A stretch of DNA of 64,000 bases from JBBREP01 sp963716525 (GTDB lineage: Bacteria; Actinomycetota; Acidimicrobiia; IMCC26256; PALSA-610), in NCBI GenBank assembly GCA_963716525.1, contig OY970315.1, forward strand, positions 3,100,001-3,164,000, given 5' to 3'. Under the pieces are notes generated by a model. It had not been told where the DNA came from. It made no database searches and saw only the letters and a list, made by a program, of their open reading frames with translations. Shown here piece after piece: positions 1 through 8,693 of this stretch (within the stretch, counting starts at the first letter, position 1; each line of letters starts with the position of its first letter). Both the position numbers and the translations under genes were made by a program.

Positions 1-272
1 TGGCCGAGGGCGAGGCGCACGTCCGGGCCGTCGTCGCGTTCGGCGCGGCTGGCTCCGAAGTTGCCGCAGCGTTCGCGGGCCGGCGGCCCGTGGAGCGCGT
101 GCGCACGATGCGCGAGGCGGTCGCGGCCGCGCACGCCGCGGCCCGGCCCGGCGACGTGGTGTTGCTGTCGCCGGGATGCGCATCGTTCGACATGTATTCC
201 AGCTACAGCGAGCGCGGTGACGATTTCGCGGCCGAGGTGCGCGAGCTCCTCGAGGGCAAGGAGGCAGGATGA
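1..272 (+). CDS. murD: UDP-N-acetylmuramoyl-L-alanine--D-glutamate ligase, C-terminal end (partial)
   Basis: The 5' end lies outside the window; the reading frame is open from base 3. The remaining 89 residues match the C-terminal Mur ligase domain of MurD, with the family-typical stretch GDVVLLSPGCASFD near residue 58 and a following E-R-G-D-D-F. MurD adds D-glutamate to UDP-MurNAc-L-Ala in the cytoplasm. The next gene, ftsW, starts inside its stop codon (ATGA overlap at 269-272), and AAGGAGG at 258-264 is that gene's ribosome binding site. This is the order of the actinobacterial division cluster, which supports MurD over other Mur ligases. Only the C-terminus is visible, so activity cannot be judged. 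Confidence 0.9.
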   Translation, partial: AEGEAHVRAVVAFGAAGSEVAAAFAGRRPVERVRTMREAVAAAHAAARPGDVVLLSPGCASFDMYSSYSERGDDFAAEVRELLEGKEAG

Positions 273-1507
273 CGGCGAAGGTGCTCGAGCGCGCCCGCAT
301 GCTCGCGTTCCCCGAAGCAACACACGACGGCGCGCCGCTGTTCTGGATGATCACCGCCGTCGTCGGCGCGCTCACCGCCGTCGGGCTCGTGATGGTGCTG
401 TCCGCGTCGTCGGTGATGTCGATCGCGAACTACCGGTCGGCGTGGTACGTGTTCGAACGCCAGCTCGGCTTCGCGCTCGTGGGCATCATCGCCTTCGTGG
501 TTGCGGCGCGCGTCGACTACCACCACTGGGCGCGTTACGCCAACATCGTCCTGTTCGGAACGCTTGCGGCACTGTTCGCGGTCCTCGTGCCCGGCGTCGG
601 CCGGGTCGCGGGCGGCGCGCGCCGTTGGATCGGTCCGAACACCACGATCGGCTTCCAACCCTCCGAGATCGCAAAGCTCGTCGCGCTCGTCTATGCAGCC
701 AACCTGCTCGCGCGGCGCGTCGGGCGGCATGAGGACTGGAAGCAGACGCTGCTGCCGATCTCGGTCATGACCGGGTTGATGTGCGTGCTCGTGGTCATGG
801 AGCCCGACCTCGCGACCGCGATGGAGATCGGGTTCGTGGCGATCGGCGTGATGATCGCGGCCGGTCTGCCGTGGCGCCACCTCGCGGTGGTCGCGGCACC
901 CGCCGCTTTCCTGACGACCTTGCTCGCGATCATCGAGCCCTACCGGCTCAGCCGGCTGCTCACGTTCCTGCACCCAGGTCGCGATCCGCAGAACCGGTCG
1001 TACCAGATCACGCAGTCGCTGATCGCGCTCGGGAACGGCGGATGGACCGGTGTGGGGCTCGGCAACGGGCACGCGAAATGGCTGTTCCTGCCGGCCGCGC
1101 ACACCGACTTCATCTTCTCGATCATCGGTGAGGAGACCGGCGTGATCGGCTGCGCGTTCGTGCTGGCACTGTTCGCCACGTTCGCCGTCGCCGGGGCCAA
1201 GGTCGCGCTCCGTGCGAGCGACCGCTTCGGCATGCTGATGGCATCGGGTGTCACGATCTGGATCAGCGCCCAGGCGCTGCTGAACGTGGCAATGGTGGTC
1301 GGTTTCGCACCGGTGCAGGGCACCCCGCTGCCGTTCATCTCGGCCGGTGGCTCTTCGCTCGTGATCCTCATGGCCGCGGCCGGCATCCTCGCCAACGTGG
1401 CGCGGCACTGTGACGTCACCGCGCCGGCGCGGGCCGCGGCGCCCACGCCGGCGAGCGCGCGGCGGCGCGTCCGTGTCGCGGGCGTATCTCGCGCCCCGAG
1501 TGTCTAG
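269..1507 (+). CDS. ftsW: FtsW, SEDS-family septal peptidoglycan polymerase
   Basis: This 412-residue membrane protein has about ten hydrophobic segments, starting near residue 25. Family landmarks are FQPSEIAKL near residue 130, a long loop with G-N-R-S-Y-Q-type residues near 235, HTDFIFSIIGEE near 275, and GTPLPFISAGGSS near 350. SEDS proteins polymerise glycan strands from lipid II at the septum with a cognate class B PBP; the conserved Asp of the HTDF loop region is thought to matter for catalysis (family knowledge). It could in principle be RodA, but the position between murD and murG indicates FtsW. Start: ATG at 269 with AAGGAGG five bases upstream, overlapping the murD stop. A basic, Ala/Pro-rich cytoplasmic tail follows the last membrane segment. 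Confidence 0.93.
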   Translation: MTAKVLERARMLAFPEATHDGAPLFWMITAVVGALTAVGLVMVLSASSVMSIANYRSAWYVFERQLGFALVGIIAFVVAARVDYHHWARYANIVLFGTLAALFAVLVPGVGRVAGGARRWIGPNTTIGFQPSEIAKLVALVYAANLLARRVGRHEDWKQTLLPISVMTGLMCVLVVMEPDLATAMEIGFVAIGVMIAAGLPWRHLAVVAAPAAFLTTLLAIIEPYRLSRLLTFLHPGRDPQNRSYQITQSLIALGNGGWTGVGLGNGHAKWLFLPAAHTDFIFSIIGEETGVIGCAFVLALFATFAVAGAKVALRASDRFGMLMASGVTIWISAQALLNVAMVVGFAPVQGTPLPFISAGGSSLVILMAAAGILANVARHCDVTAPARAAAPTPASARRRVRVAGVSRAPSV

Positions 1508-1510
1508 GCC

Positions 1511-2587
1511 GTGGTGCCTTCCTCCACGTTCCTGCTCGCGGCCGGCGGCACGGGCGGTCACGTGTATCCCGCGATCGCCGTCGCTGAGGCGCTCGTCGCG
1601 CGCGGGCACTCCACGAGGGACATCCGTTTCACGCTCGACGCCCGGCCCGCGAACGGCGACGCGGTCCGGCGTGCCGGCTTCGCCTACGACGTGCTCGCGA
1701 TGGAGCGCGGCTACCGCCGGCACGATCTCCGCGGCAATCTGGCCGTCGTGCCGGCGCTGCTCCGGGCGACGTGCCGTGCGCGCACGTTGCGGAAGCGGTA
1801 CGAACCGTCGGTCGTGATCGGCTTCGGTGCGTACGCGACGCTCCCGGTCGTGCTCGCAGCTCGGTTGGGCCGCGTGCCGGTGGTGGTCCACGAGCAGAAC
1901 GCCCGGCCCGGCATCGTGAACCGCATCGCGGTCGCTCTGGGCGCCACCGCGGCCACGTCGCTTCCCGGTACCGCCCTGCGCGGCGCGACGCTCACCGGCA
2001 ACCCTGTGCGTCCGAGCATTGCCGGTGTGGAGCGGGCACCGGCGCGGCCGCCCGTGATCGCGGTCGTCGGCGGGTCGTTGGGATCAGCGCTGTTGAACGA
2101 CCTGGCGCTCGGCCTGCACGATCTCTGGCGCGGCCGCGACGACGTCGCGATCGAGCACATCTGTGGTGCCCGCTACCTCGACGAGTGCCGGGCCCGGGTG
2201 ACCACTCGGCCCGGGGACCGCCTCCCGTACCGCCTCTCCGGCTACGAGCACGACATGGCCGGTCTCTACGCTCGGGCGTCGTTGACGATCGCGCGCTCGG
2301 GCGGCGGCGTTGCCGAGCTCGCCGCCGCGGGCATGCCCGCGATCCTGGTGCCGTGGGCGGCGTCGGCGGGTGACCACCAGACAGCGAATGCCCACGCGTT
2401 CGCGGCCACGGGCGCGGCGCTCGCGCTCACCGAGGCGGAGTGCACGCCCGAGCGTGTCGTTCGCGAGATCGACGCGCTGCTCGCCGATCCCGGCGCGCTC
2501 GACCGCATGTCGCAGGCGGCCCGCACGCTCGCACACCCACACGCCGCCGAGGCGGTCGCCGCGATGGCCGAGGCGGCACGGCGATGA
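1511..2587 (+). CDS. murG: UDP-N-acetylglucosamine--undecaprenyl-pyrophosphoryl-muramoyl-pentapeptide GlcNAc transferase
   Basis: The product is a 358-residue GT-B glycosyltransferase that makes lipid II from lipid I at the inner face of the membrane. The N-terminal glycine loop GGTGGHVYPAIAVAEAL begins near residue 12. The C-terminal donor-binding half carries a R-S-G-G-G-V-A-E-L motif near 260 and the H-Q-T-A-N-A segment near 290, both characteristic of MurG. Start: GTG at 1511, with a second GTG directly after it that cannot be excluded; no strong Shine-Dalgarno is seen, so translation may be coupled to ftsW, which stops three bases upstream. The stop codon overlaps the murC start (ATGA at 2584-2587). 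Confidence 0.93.
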   Translation: MVPSSTFLLAAGGTGGHVYPAIAVAEALVARGHSTRDIRFTLDARPANGDAVRRAGFAYDVLAMERGYRRHDLRGNLAVVPALLRATCRARTLRKRYEPSVVIGFGAYATLPVVLAARLGRVPVVVHEQNARPGIVNRIAVALGATAATSLPGTALRGATLTGNPVRPSIAGVERAPARPPVIAVVGGSLGSALLNDLALGLHDLWRGRDDVAIEHICGARYLDECRARVTTRPGDRLPYRLSGYEHDMAGLYARASLTIARSGGGVAELAAAGMPAILVPWAASAGDHQTANAHAFAATGAALALTEAECTPERVVREIDALLADPGALDRMSQAARTLAHPHAAEAVAAMAEAARR

Positions 2588-4021
2588 CCGACCGCAGCGC
2601 GCCGGTCGACCTGTCGACGTCGCGACACGTGCACATCGTGGCAGTCGGCGGCTCGGCGATGAGCGCGATCGCGCGCCTGTTCCTGCAGCTCGGCCACCGC
2701 GTCAGCGGCTCCGACGTGCGCGACGAGCGCGACACTCGCAGCACTCCGGCGCGAAGGCGTGGAGGTGACCCTGGGTCACGCAGCGGGGAACGTGCCGCGT
2801 CACGCGGCCGTCGCGGTGCACTCCACCGCGGTTCGACCGGACAACCCCGAGCTCGTCGCCGCCCGCGCCCTCGGAATCCCCGTGTGGCGCCGGTCCGCGG
2901 CGATGGCGTACCTCGTCGAGCAGCGGCCGAAGGTGGCGGTCATCTCGGGCACGCACGGCAAGACGACCACCACGTCGATGCTCACGGCGATCCTCGCCCG
3001 TGCGGGCATGCACCCGAGCTTCTTCATCGGAGGGACGCCCGCGGGGCTCGGCACGAACGCGCGCTTCGACACCGGGGAATGGTTCGTGGTCGAGGGCGAC
3101 GAGAGCGATCGATCGGTGCTCGAGTACCGCCGCGACGCCGTCCTTGTCACGAACGTCCAGGCCGACCATCTCGAGCACTGGGAAGGCCGCTTCGACGTGC
3201 TCGTGGCCGGCTTCGAACGGTTCGTCGACGGCGCCCACTCGGCGCGCGTGCTCTGCGCCGACGATCCGGTGACCGCCGCGCTCGCCGCCGCCCGACCCGA
3301 CGCCACCACCTACGGCTTCGCGCCGGGCGCCGCGGTGCAGGCCCGCCACTACGAACCCGAGGCCGGCGGATCGTCCATCACGGTGGCGGTCGACGGCGTC
3401 GAGGCCGCACGGCTCGAGTTGCGGCTCCGCGGCCGCGACATGGCCCAGAACGCCACCGGCGCGGCGGCGCTCGCCCTCCGCCTGGGCGTGTCGTGGCCCG
3501 CGATTGCCGGCGCGCTCGGCGACTTCGCCGGGGTCGCTCGGCGGTTCCAGCATCGCCACACCTACGACGGCGTGGCGCTCTTCGACGATTACGCGCACAC
3601 GCCGGTCGAGATCGCCACCACGCTCGCCCGGGCCCGGGAAGGTGGATGGTCGCGCGTGATCGCGGTCTGCCAACCGCACCGCTACACGCGCGTGTCGCAG
3701 CACTGGCGCGAGTACGGCGATGCGTTCGTCGACGCCGACGTCGTGGTGATCACCGCACTCGACGGCGCATTCGAGGTGCCGATCGAGGACGTCGACGCGC
3801 GGCTCGTGGTCGATGCGGTGCGTGCCGCGCATCCCGACGTCGCGCTCGAGTACATCCCCGAGTGGGAAGCGCTCGGTGACGTGCCGTGGCGTCTCGCGCG
3901 CCCCGGCGACATCGTGGTCACGCTCGGGTGCGGCACGATCACCGATGCGCACGCGCTGTGGGAACGCGAAGCCCGCACTCGCGGCGCGCGCGAACCGGGA
4001 GGCGCCGGTGGACCGGCCTGA
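2584..4021 (+). CDS. murC: UDP-N-acetylmuramate--L-alanine ligase (frameshifted in this sequence)
   Basis: MurC ligates L-Ala to UDP-MurNAc, the first step of stem-peptide assembly. The N-terminal Rossmann part (H-I-V-A-V-G-G-S-A-M-S near residue 16, then VSGSDVRDE) is in the frame of the ATG at 2584. From about 2733 the conserved protein continues in another frame (LAALRREGVEVTLGHAAGN), followed by the ATP-binding loop SGTHGKTTT (about nt 2945), the central domain and the C-terminal domain with DDYAHTPVE and CQPHRYTR. Removing one base near 2733 restores a single protein of about 478 residues, the normal MurC length. As the gene is essential and both parts are conserved, I read the break as a sequence error. 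The stop overlaps the start of murB. Confidence 0.88.
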
Positions 4022-4962
4022 TCTCGGCGCGGTGGAGCGCGCGTTGCCGGAGTCGATGCGGCGCCGGCGCGCGGTTCCGGCCGCGTCGCTCACCACGTGG
4101 CGCGTCGGCGGTCCGATCTCGCTCGTGGTGCACTGCGCGTCGGCGGCCGACGTCGAGGCGGTCGCCGGCGCGATCGACCCGTCGGTGCCGGTGCTCACGG
4201 TCGGGCGCGGGTCGAACCTCCTGCTCGCGGACGAAGGCTTCCCCGGTGTGGCCATCGTGCTCGAGGGTGAGCTCGAGACCGTCGAGCTGCCGTCCGCGTC
4301 CGGACCGGCGGAGGTGCGCGCGGGCGCTGCGGTGGCGCTGCCGGTGCTCGCCCGGCAGGTGTCCGCGGCGGGATGGAGCGGGCTCGAGTTCTACGTGGGC
4401 ATCCCGGGTTCGGTGGGCGGCGCGGTGCGCATGAACGCCGGCGGCCACGGAAGGGATACCGCGGCGGTGCTGCGGCGCGCCCATGTGGTGGGCCTCGACG
4501 ACCGCAGCAGCGGCTGGCGCGACATCGCAGTGCTCGAACCGGGCTACCGGCACACGGTGCTCGGCGACCGCGAGGTGGTGGTCGCCGCCGTCTTCGCGGT
4601 GACGCCCGCCGCCGCCGCGGCGTGCCTCGCCCGCGTCGACGAGATCGTGCGCTGGCGGCGCGAGCACCAGCCCGGAGGCGCGAACGCCGGCTCGGTGTTC
4701 CGCAACCCTCCGGGCGACAGCGCGGGCCGGCTCATCGACGCGGCGCGGCTGAAGGGCTTGCGGGTGGGCGGCGCGACCGTCAGCGAGAAGCACGCCAACT
4801 TCATCCAGACCGAGCCCGGCGCGACCGCCCGCGATGTCGCGCGCGCTCATCGCCCTCGTGCAGCGCCGGGTTGCCGAGGACACCGGCGCGCGCCTCGAGC
4901 CCGAGGTGCGCATCGTGGGCTTCGACCATCCCCCGGCCGGGCCGGCGGGCACGCGACCATGA
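4008..4962 (+). CDS. murB: UDP-N-acetylenolpyruvoylglucosamine reductase (frameshifted near the 3' end)
   Basis: MurB reduces UDP-GlcNAc-enolpyruvate to UDP-MurNAc using FAD and NADPH. Visible motifs are GRGSNLLLADEGF near residue 65 and GSVGGAVRMNAGGHG near 140 (FAD binding), then AGSVFRNPPGD near 228, whose Ser is the family proton donor. After about nt 4838, inside a CGCGCGC run, the conserved C-terminus (LIALVQRRVAEDTG then LEPEVRIVGF, which contains the catalytic Glu) switches frame. Without correction, the reading frame runs on into ftsQ and loses that Glu. Start: GTG at 4008 with GGGAGG at 3997-4002. The corrected stop, TGA at 4960-4962, overlaps the ftsQ ATG, supporting the correction. 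Confidence 0.88.
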
Positions 4963-5801
4963 ACGTCATGAGCGACCTCCAGACGCTCGGCTCGCGCTCC
5001 GAGGACGGGGCGCACTGCGAGCTGCTGGCGGGCACGCCCTATGCCGACGTGCTCGACGCGCCCGCGCCGGAGGTCGACCCGCGGTTCGTGGCCCGTCTCG
5101 ACGACGTCGTGCGCGCTCAGCGACGCCGCAACGGCCGGCGCACCGCGCTCGGGCTGGCCGGGACCGCGCTCGCGGTGCTCATCGGGCTCGTCGCCGCGTC
5201 GGGCCTGTTCGCGGCGCGCCGGATCGAGGTGCGCGGCACGGTGCACCTCACCGCAGACGAGGTACGGCGGGCGGCCGCGGTCCACGGGGCGCCGTCGATG
5301 CTGCGGCTCGACACCGCTGCGGTGGCCCGACGGGTCGAGCGGCTGCCCTGGGTCGCCGGTGTGCAAGTGTCGATCAGCTGGCCGAACAGCCTGGTGATCA
5401 GGGTCACCGAGTGGGAGCCGGTCGCGTACACGGCCGACCACGGACGCTGGGCCCTGCTCGCGTCGACCGGCCGGGTCCTCGAGGAGGTGCTGGCCCGACC
5501 GACGGCCTACGTGAAGGTCGTCGGTGTGCGCAGCCTGCCCCGGCCCGGCGGCACGATCGCGGGTGGCGCGGCCGTGGACGTGGTCGATCGCGTGCCCGAC
5601 GCGCTGCGGCGCCAGATGATCGGGCTCGACCTGGCTGGCGGGGGAGTGACGCTGCGCCTTGCCGGCAACCTCGCGGTGCGCCTCGGCGACATGAGCGCGC
5701 TGCCGGCGAAGACCGGCGCCGCGCTCGCGGTGCTCGGCGCACCGCATGACGGCTGCCGCTACATCGACGTCTCGGTGCCCGCGGCCCCGGTCTGCGGCTG
5801 A
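4959..5801 (+). CDS. ftsQ: Cell division protein FtsQ (POTRA domain)
   Basis: This 280-residue bitopic membrane protein has a cytoplasmic N-terminal tail of about 65 residues, one membrane segment (about residues 66-86, after R-R-R-N-G-R-R), then a POTRA domain opening with ARRIEVRGTVHLTADEVRRA. The rest resembles the FtsQ beta domain (WVAGVQVSISWPNSLVIRVTEWEPVAY). FtsQ bridges the cytoplasmic ring and the periplasmic divisome through FtsL/FtsB. Start: ATG at 4959 overlapping the corrected murB stop; a second ATG three codons on is possible. Its position just before ftsZ, with no ftsA between, is typical of Actinobacteria. Confidence 0.88.
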   Translation: MNVMSDLQTLGSRSEDGAHCELLAGTPYADVLDAPAPEVDPRFVARLDDVVRAQRRRNGRRTALGLAGTALAVLIGLVAASGLFAARRIEVRGTVHLTADEVRRAAAVHGAPSMLRLDTAAVARRVERLPWVAGVQVSISWPNSLVIRVTEWEPVAYTADHGRWALLASTGRVLEEVLARPTAYVKVVGVRSLPRPGGTIAGGAAVDVVDRVPDALRRQMIGLDLAGGGVTLRLAGNLAVRLGDMSALPAKTGAALAVLGAPHDGCRYIDVSVPAAPVCG

Positions 5802-5884
5802 GCGAGTGTGCTGGGTCGGCCGCGGTGAAGTGCCGCCGCGCGCGGCTCACGAACAACGTCGTGCAACAACAGCAACATCGATCA

Positions 5885-5913
5885 TTGTCAACGCCGCGGC
5901 TTTCTTGTAGAGT
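5885..5913 (+). promoter_or_regulatory. Sigma-70-type promoter for ftsZ
   Basis: TTGTCA (5885-5890) and TAGAGT (5908-5913) are separated by exactly 17 bases in an unusually AT-rich patch between ftsQ and ftsZ. This is one of the best -35/-10 pairs in the window. Transcription would begin near 5920 and leave a leader of about 50 nt before the TTG at 5968, or about 190 nt before the ATG at 6109. It would let ftsZ be expressed apart from the mur genes. Confidence 0.65.
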
Positions 5914-6108
5914 CTCGACACGAACCGCAGGTTTACATAACTCTAAGGCTCGACTGGAGGGTGAGAGTTGCCCAGCAGAGCAGCATCCCCCGACAGATCG
6001 CCCAAGAGCCCCGACAGATCGTCCAATAGATCGTCCACCCAGAAAGCGTCGTCTCGCAGCAACGCCGGTCGAGACACCGATGCGGCTGCCCAGGCCGGAG
6101 GAGGCCCA

Positions 6109-7182
6109 ATGTCCGGCTCGCCCCAGAGCTACCTCGCCGTGATCAAGGTCGTCGGCGTCGGCGGCGGCGGCTGCAACGCGGTGAACCGCATGATCGACGC
6201 GGGCCTCAAGGGCGTGGAGTTCATCGCGGTGAACACCGACGCGCAATCGCTCCTGCTGTCGGACGCCGACGTGAAGCTCGACATCGGTCGCCAGCTCACC
6301 CGCGGCCTCGGCGCCGGGTCCGACCCCGAGGTCGGGCGCCAGGCCGCCGAGGAGCACCGCGACGACATCGAAGAGGCGCTGCGGGGCGCCGACATGGTGT
6401 TCATCACCGCGGGCAAGGGCGGCGGCACCGGTACCGGCGCCGCGCCGGTCATCGCCGAGATCGCCAAGGCCGTCGGGGCGCTCACGATCGGCGTGGTCAC
6501 CCGCCCGTTCGGCTTCGAGGGCCGGCGGCGTTCGGTGCAGGCCGAGCAAGGCATCCAGAGCCTGAAGGACAAGACCGACACGATCATCGTCATCCCGAAC
6601 GAGCGCCTGCTGCAGGTGTCCGACGCCAAGACCACGATGCTCAACGCATTCCGGATGGCCGACGAGGTGCTGCTCCAGGGTGTGCAGGGCATCACCGACC
6701 TCATCACCACGCCCGGCCTCATCAACACCGACTTCGCCGACGTGAAGATGATCCTCACGAACGCGGGCAGCGCGCTGATGGGCGTCGGATCGGCATCAGG
6801 TGACGGCCGGGCCATCGCCGCGGCGCGCAGCGCCATCTCGAGCCCGCTGCTCGAGGCGAGCATCGAGGGTGCCCGCGGCATCCTCATGACCATCACCGGC
6901 CCGAGTGACGTCGGCCTGTTCGAGGTCAACGAGGCGGCCGAGATCATCGCGCAGGCCGCGCACCCCGACGCCAACATCATCTTCGGCACGGTGATCGACG
7001 ACACGCTCGGTGACGAGACCCGCGTGACGGTGATCGCCGCGGGCTTCGACCGCTTCGAGGCCGAGGGCCGCGGGCGGCCGTCGCCCGATCTCGGCTTGCG
7101 CGAGGACGAGTCGATCCTCGGCGACGAGGCGCTCGACCTCGGCGGCGACGACGACTTCGACGTCCCCGAGTTCCTGCGCTGA
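6109..7182 (+). CDS. ftsZ: Cell division GTPase FtsZ
   Basis: This is a 357-residue tubulin homologue that polymerises into the Z ring. Domain order is canonical: VVGVGGGGCNAVNRMI near residue 14, the tubulin signature GGGTGTGAAP near 104, the T7-loop region with NTDFADVKMI near 205, and an acidic linker ending in the C-terminal peptide DVPEFLR that binds FtsZ partners. I chose ATG 6109 because FtsZ normally has only a few residues before Y-L-A-V-I-K-V-V-G and because GGAGGAGG lies just upstream. A TTG at 5968 with its own GGAGGGT would add 47 Ser/Arg-rich residues in frame. With no ftsA in this cluster, membrane tethering probably relies on SepF, encoded two genes downstream. Confidence 0.96.
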   Translation: MSGSPQSYLAVIKVVGVGGGGCNAVNRMIDAGLKGVEFIAVNTDAQSLLLSDADVKLDIGRQLTRGLGAGSDPEVGRQAAEEHRDDIEEALRGADMVFITAGKGGGTGTGAAPVIAEIAKAVGALTIGVVTRPFGFEGRRRSVQAEQGIQSLKDKTDTIIVIPNERLLQVSDAKTTMLNAFRMADEVLLQGVQGITDLITTPGLINTDFADVKMILTNAGSALMGVGSASGDGRAIAAARSAISSPLLEASIEGARGILMTITGPSDVGLFEVNEAAEIIAQAAHPDANIIFGTVIDDTLGDETRVTVIAAGFDRFEAEGRGRPSPDLGLREDESILGDEALDLGGDDDFDVPEFLR

Positions 7183-7260
7183 TCGGTCCGAGCCTCGAGA
7201 CCTCGCTCGCCGGGGTGCGAGCGCGCGTCGCCGCGGCGTGCACGCGCCGCGTCGCGCCCG

Positions 7261-7875
7261 GTGGATGCCGTGCTGCTCGTCGCGGTGTCGAAGACGGTCC
7301 CGGCCGACACCGTGCGCGCCGCGCGCGAGCTCGGCGTCGACGACTTCGGTGAGAACCGCGCCCAGGAGCTGCTCGCCAAAGCCGGCTCGGTTGCCGGCTG
7401 CAACTGGCACATGATCGGGCGGGTGCAGACGAACAAGGTGCGCGCGCTCGCGGACACGGTGGCGATGTGGCACTCGGTCGATCGCTCACCGCTCGTCAAC
7501 GAGCTCGCGCGCCGCTCGGTGACCGCGCCGGTGCTGCTCGAGGTGAACGTCGGTGGCGAGCCGAACAAGGGCGGGTGCGCGCCGGACGACCTCGACATGT
7601 TGCTCGACCACGCTCGCGAACGCGGCCTCGCGGTGACGGGTCTCATGGCCGTGCCGCCCATCGCCGGCGACCCGCGGCCCCACTTCGACTGGCTGCGCGA
7701 CGCCGCCGAGCGGCGCGGCCTTTCCGAGCTGTCGATGGGGATGTCGGGCGACTACGAGGCGGCGATCGAGTGCGGGGCCACGATCGTGCGCGTCGGTACC
7801 GCGATCTTCGGCGACCGCCCCGGTCGAATCGCGCCGGCCCATGCATCCCCGCCCCGGCCGGATTTGCAAAGATAG
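7261..7875 (+). CDS. YggS family pyridoxal phosphate homeostasis protein (N-terminus in another frame)
   Basis: This is a PLP-binding, alanine-racemase-fold protein of the YggS/PLPBP family, which buffers vitamin B6 and often sits next to sepF. The 204-residue frame contains L-L-V-A-V-S-K, whose Lys binds PLP, then FGENRAQELLAK, WHMIGRVQTNK, LLEVNVGGEPNKGG and LSMGMSGDYEAAI. The family's N-terminal helix is missing from this frame, but bases about 7206-7260 encode a matching LAGVRARVAAACTRRVAPG in the -1 frame, perhaps starting at GTG 7215. A one-base deletion near 7258 therefore probably hides the true start. The stop TAG at 7873-7875 forms part of the sepF -10 element. Confidence 0.85.
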   Translation: MDAVLLVAVSKTVPADTVRAARELGVDDFGENRAQELLAKAGSVAGCNWHMIGRVQTNKVRALADTVAMWHSVDRSPLVNELARRSVTAPVLLEVNVGGEPNKGGCAPDDLDMLLDHARERGLAVTGLMAVPPIAGDPRPHFDWLRDAAERRGLSELSMGMSGDYEAAIECGATIVRVGTAIFGDRPGRIAPAHASPPRPDLQR

Positions 7876-7893
7876 AGTCGTTTCCGAAGGAGG
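7873..7893 (+). promoter_or_regulatory. -10 element and ribosome binding site of sepF
   Basis: TAGAGT at 7873-7878 reuses the yggS stop codon TAG and is identical to the ftsZ -10. AAGGAGG at 7887-7893 sits three bases before the ATG at 7897. A convincing -35 is not visible. Confidence 0.45.
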
Positions 7894-7896
7894 CTC

Positions 7897-8423
7897 ATGT
7901 CGGTCTTCCGCAAGGCTGCGGTGTACCTGGGGCTCGTCGACGACGAGGACGACGAGGTCTACGAGTACGAGGACGCCGGCCCCGACGAGGGCGCGGCTGA
8001 TCGCCCCCTCGCGCGTGCGCGCGCCGGCGGCGAGCCCGCGCCCGGTGTCGTGCGGTCCATCCGCGAGCCGCAGGTCGCGCACCCGAGCCCGCGCCCCTGC
8101 GCGTGGCCGCGGGCGGCACCACCGTCGGCGCGGTTCGCGCCGTCGCTCCGGCGAAGGTCCACGTCGTCGAGCCCAAGGCGTTCAACGACGCGCAGGAGAT
8201 CGGTGACCGTCTGCGCTCGTCCACGCCGGTGATCGTCAACCTCCAAGGTCTCGACCGCGACCTGCAGCGGCGCCTCATCGATTTCGCGAGCGGTCTCTGC
8301 TACGCGGTCGGCGGCACGATGTCGAAGGTCGGCGACCAGGTGTTCCTGCTCACGCCGCCGAACGTCGAGGTGTCCGACGACGAGAAGGACCGCCTGCGCG
8401 ATCGAGGGCTCTACCGGCGCTGA
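7897..8423 (+). CDS. sepF: Cell division protein SepF (frameshifted in this sequence)
   Basis: SepF anchors FtsZ to the membrane and shapes the septum in bacteria lacking FtsA. The first frame gives MSVFRKAAVYLGLVDDEDDEV, the amphipathic membrane-binding N-terminus followed by an acidic linker. The conserved SepF core (VHVVEPKAFNDAQEIGDRL, IVNLQGLDRDLQRRLIDFASG, G-G-T-M-S-K-V-G-D-Q-V-F-L-L-T-P) is in another frame from about nt 8088. Adding one C in the CCCC run at about 8094-8097 joins the two into about 175 residues, the usual size. The indel sits in the poorly conserved linker, so an error or a neutral change is more likely than loss. Start: ATG with a perfect AAGGAGG. Confidence 0.87.
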
Positions 8424-8439
8424 GCGAGCCGACCGAACG

Positions 8440-8691
8440 ATGCCTGTCCTCTGCGCGTTCCTCCGCGTCTACCTCATCGTGCTGCTCGCACGCGCCATCC
8501 TGTCGTGGTTCCCGGTGGCGCCGTCGAGTGGCGTGCTCTCGCAGATCCAGCGCGTGCTGTTCGACGTCACCGAGCCGGTGCTGGCGCCGGTGCGCCGCGT
8601 GATCCCTCCGGCCGGGATGTTCGACATCAGCTTCATGGTGGTGTTCATCGTCGTCCTGCTCGTGCAGGGCGCCGTCTGCGCCCACGCGTGA
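8440..8691 (+). CDS. YggT family membrane protein
   Basis: The product is an 83-residue protein with two hydrophobic segments (about 5-24 and 62-80) around a short loop containing R-A-I-L-S-W-F-P and V-T-E-P-V-L-A-P-V-R-R, the family signature. YggT proteins follow sepF in actinobacterial and firmicute division clusters; their function is not firmly known, though a role in membrane or osmotic processes has been proposed. The stop codon TGA (8689-8691) is followed immediately by the tandem repeat array, whose first copy starts within five bases. Confidence 0.88.
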   Translation: MPVLCAFLRVYLIVLLARAILSWFPVAPSSGVLSQIQRVLFDVTEPVLAPVRRVIPPAGMFDISFMVVFIVVLLVQGAVCAHA

Positions 8692-8693
8692 TC

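Noticed and set aside
3813..5801. A murB-ftsQ fusion protein
   Set aside because: The two genes are in one open frame only because of the indel near 4838; the proper murB C-terminus with its catalytic Glu is in the other frame and ends in an ATGA overlap with ftsQ.
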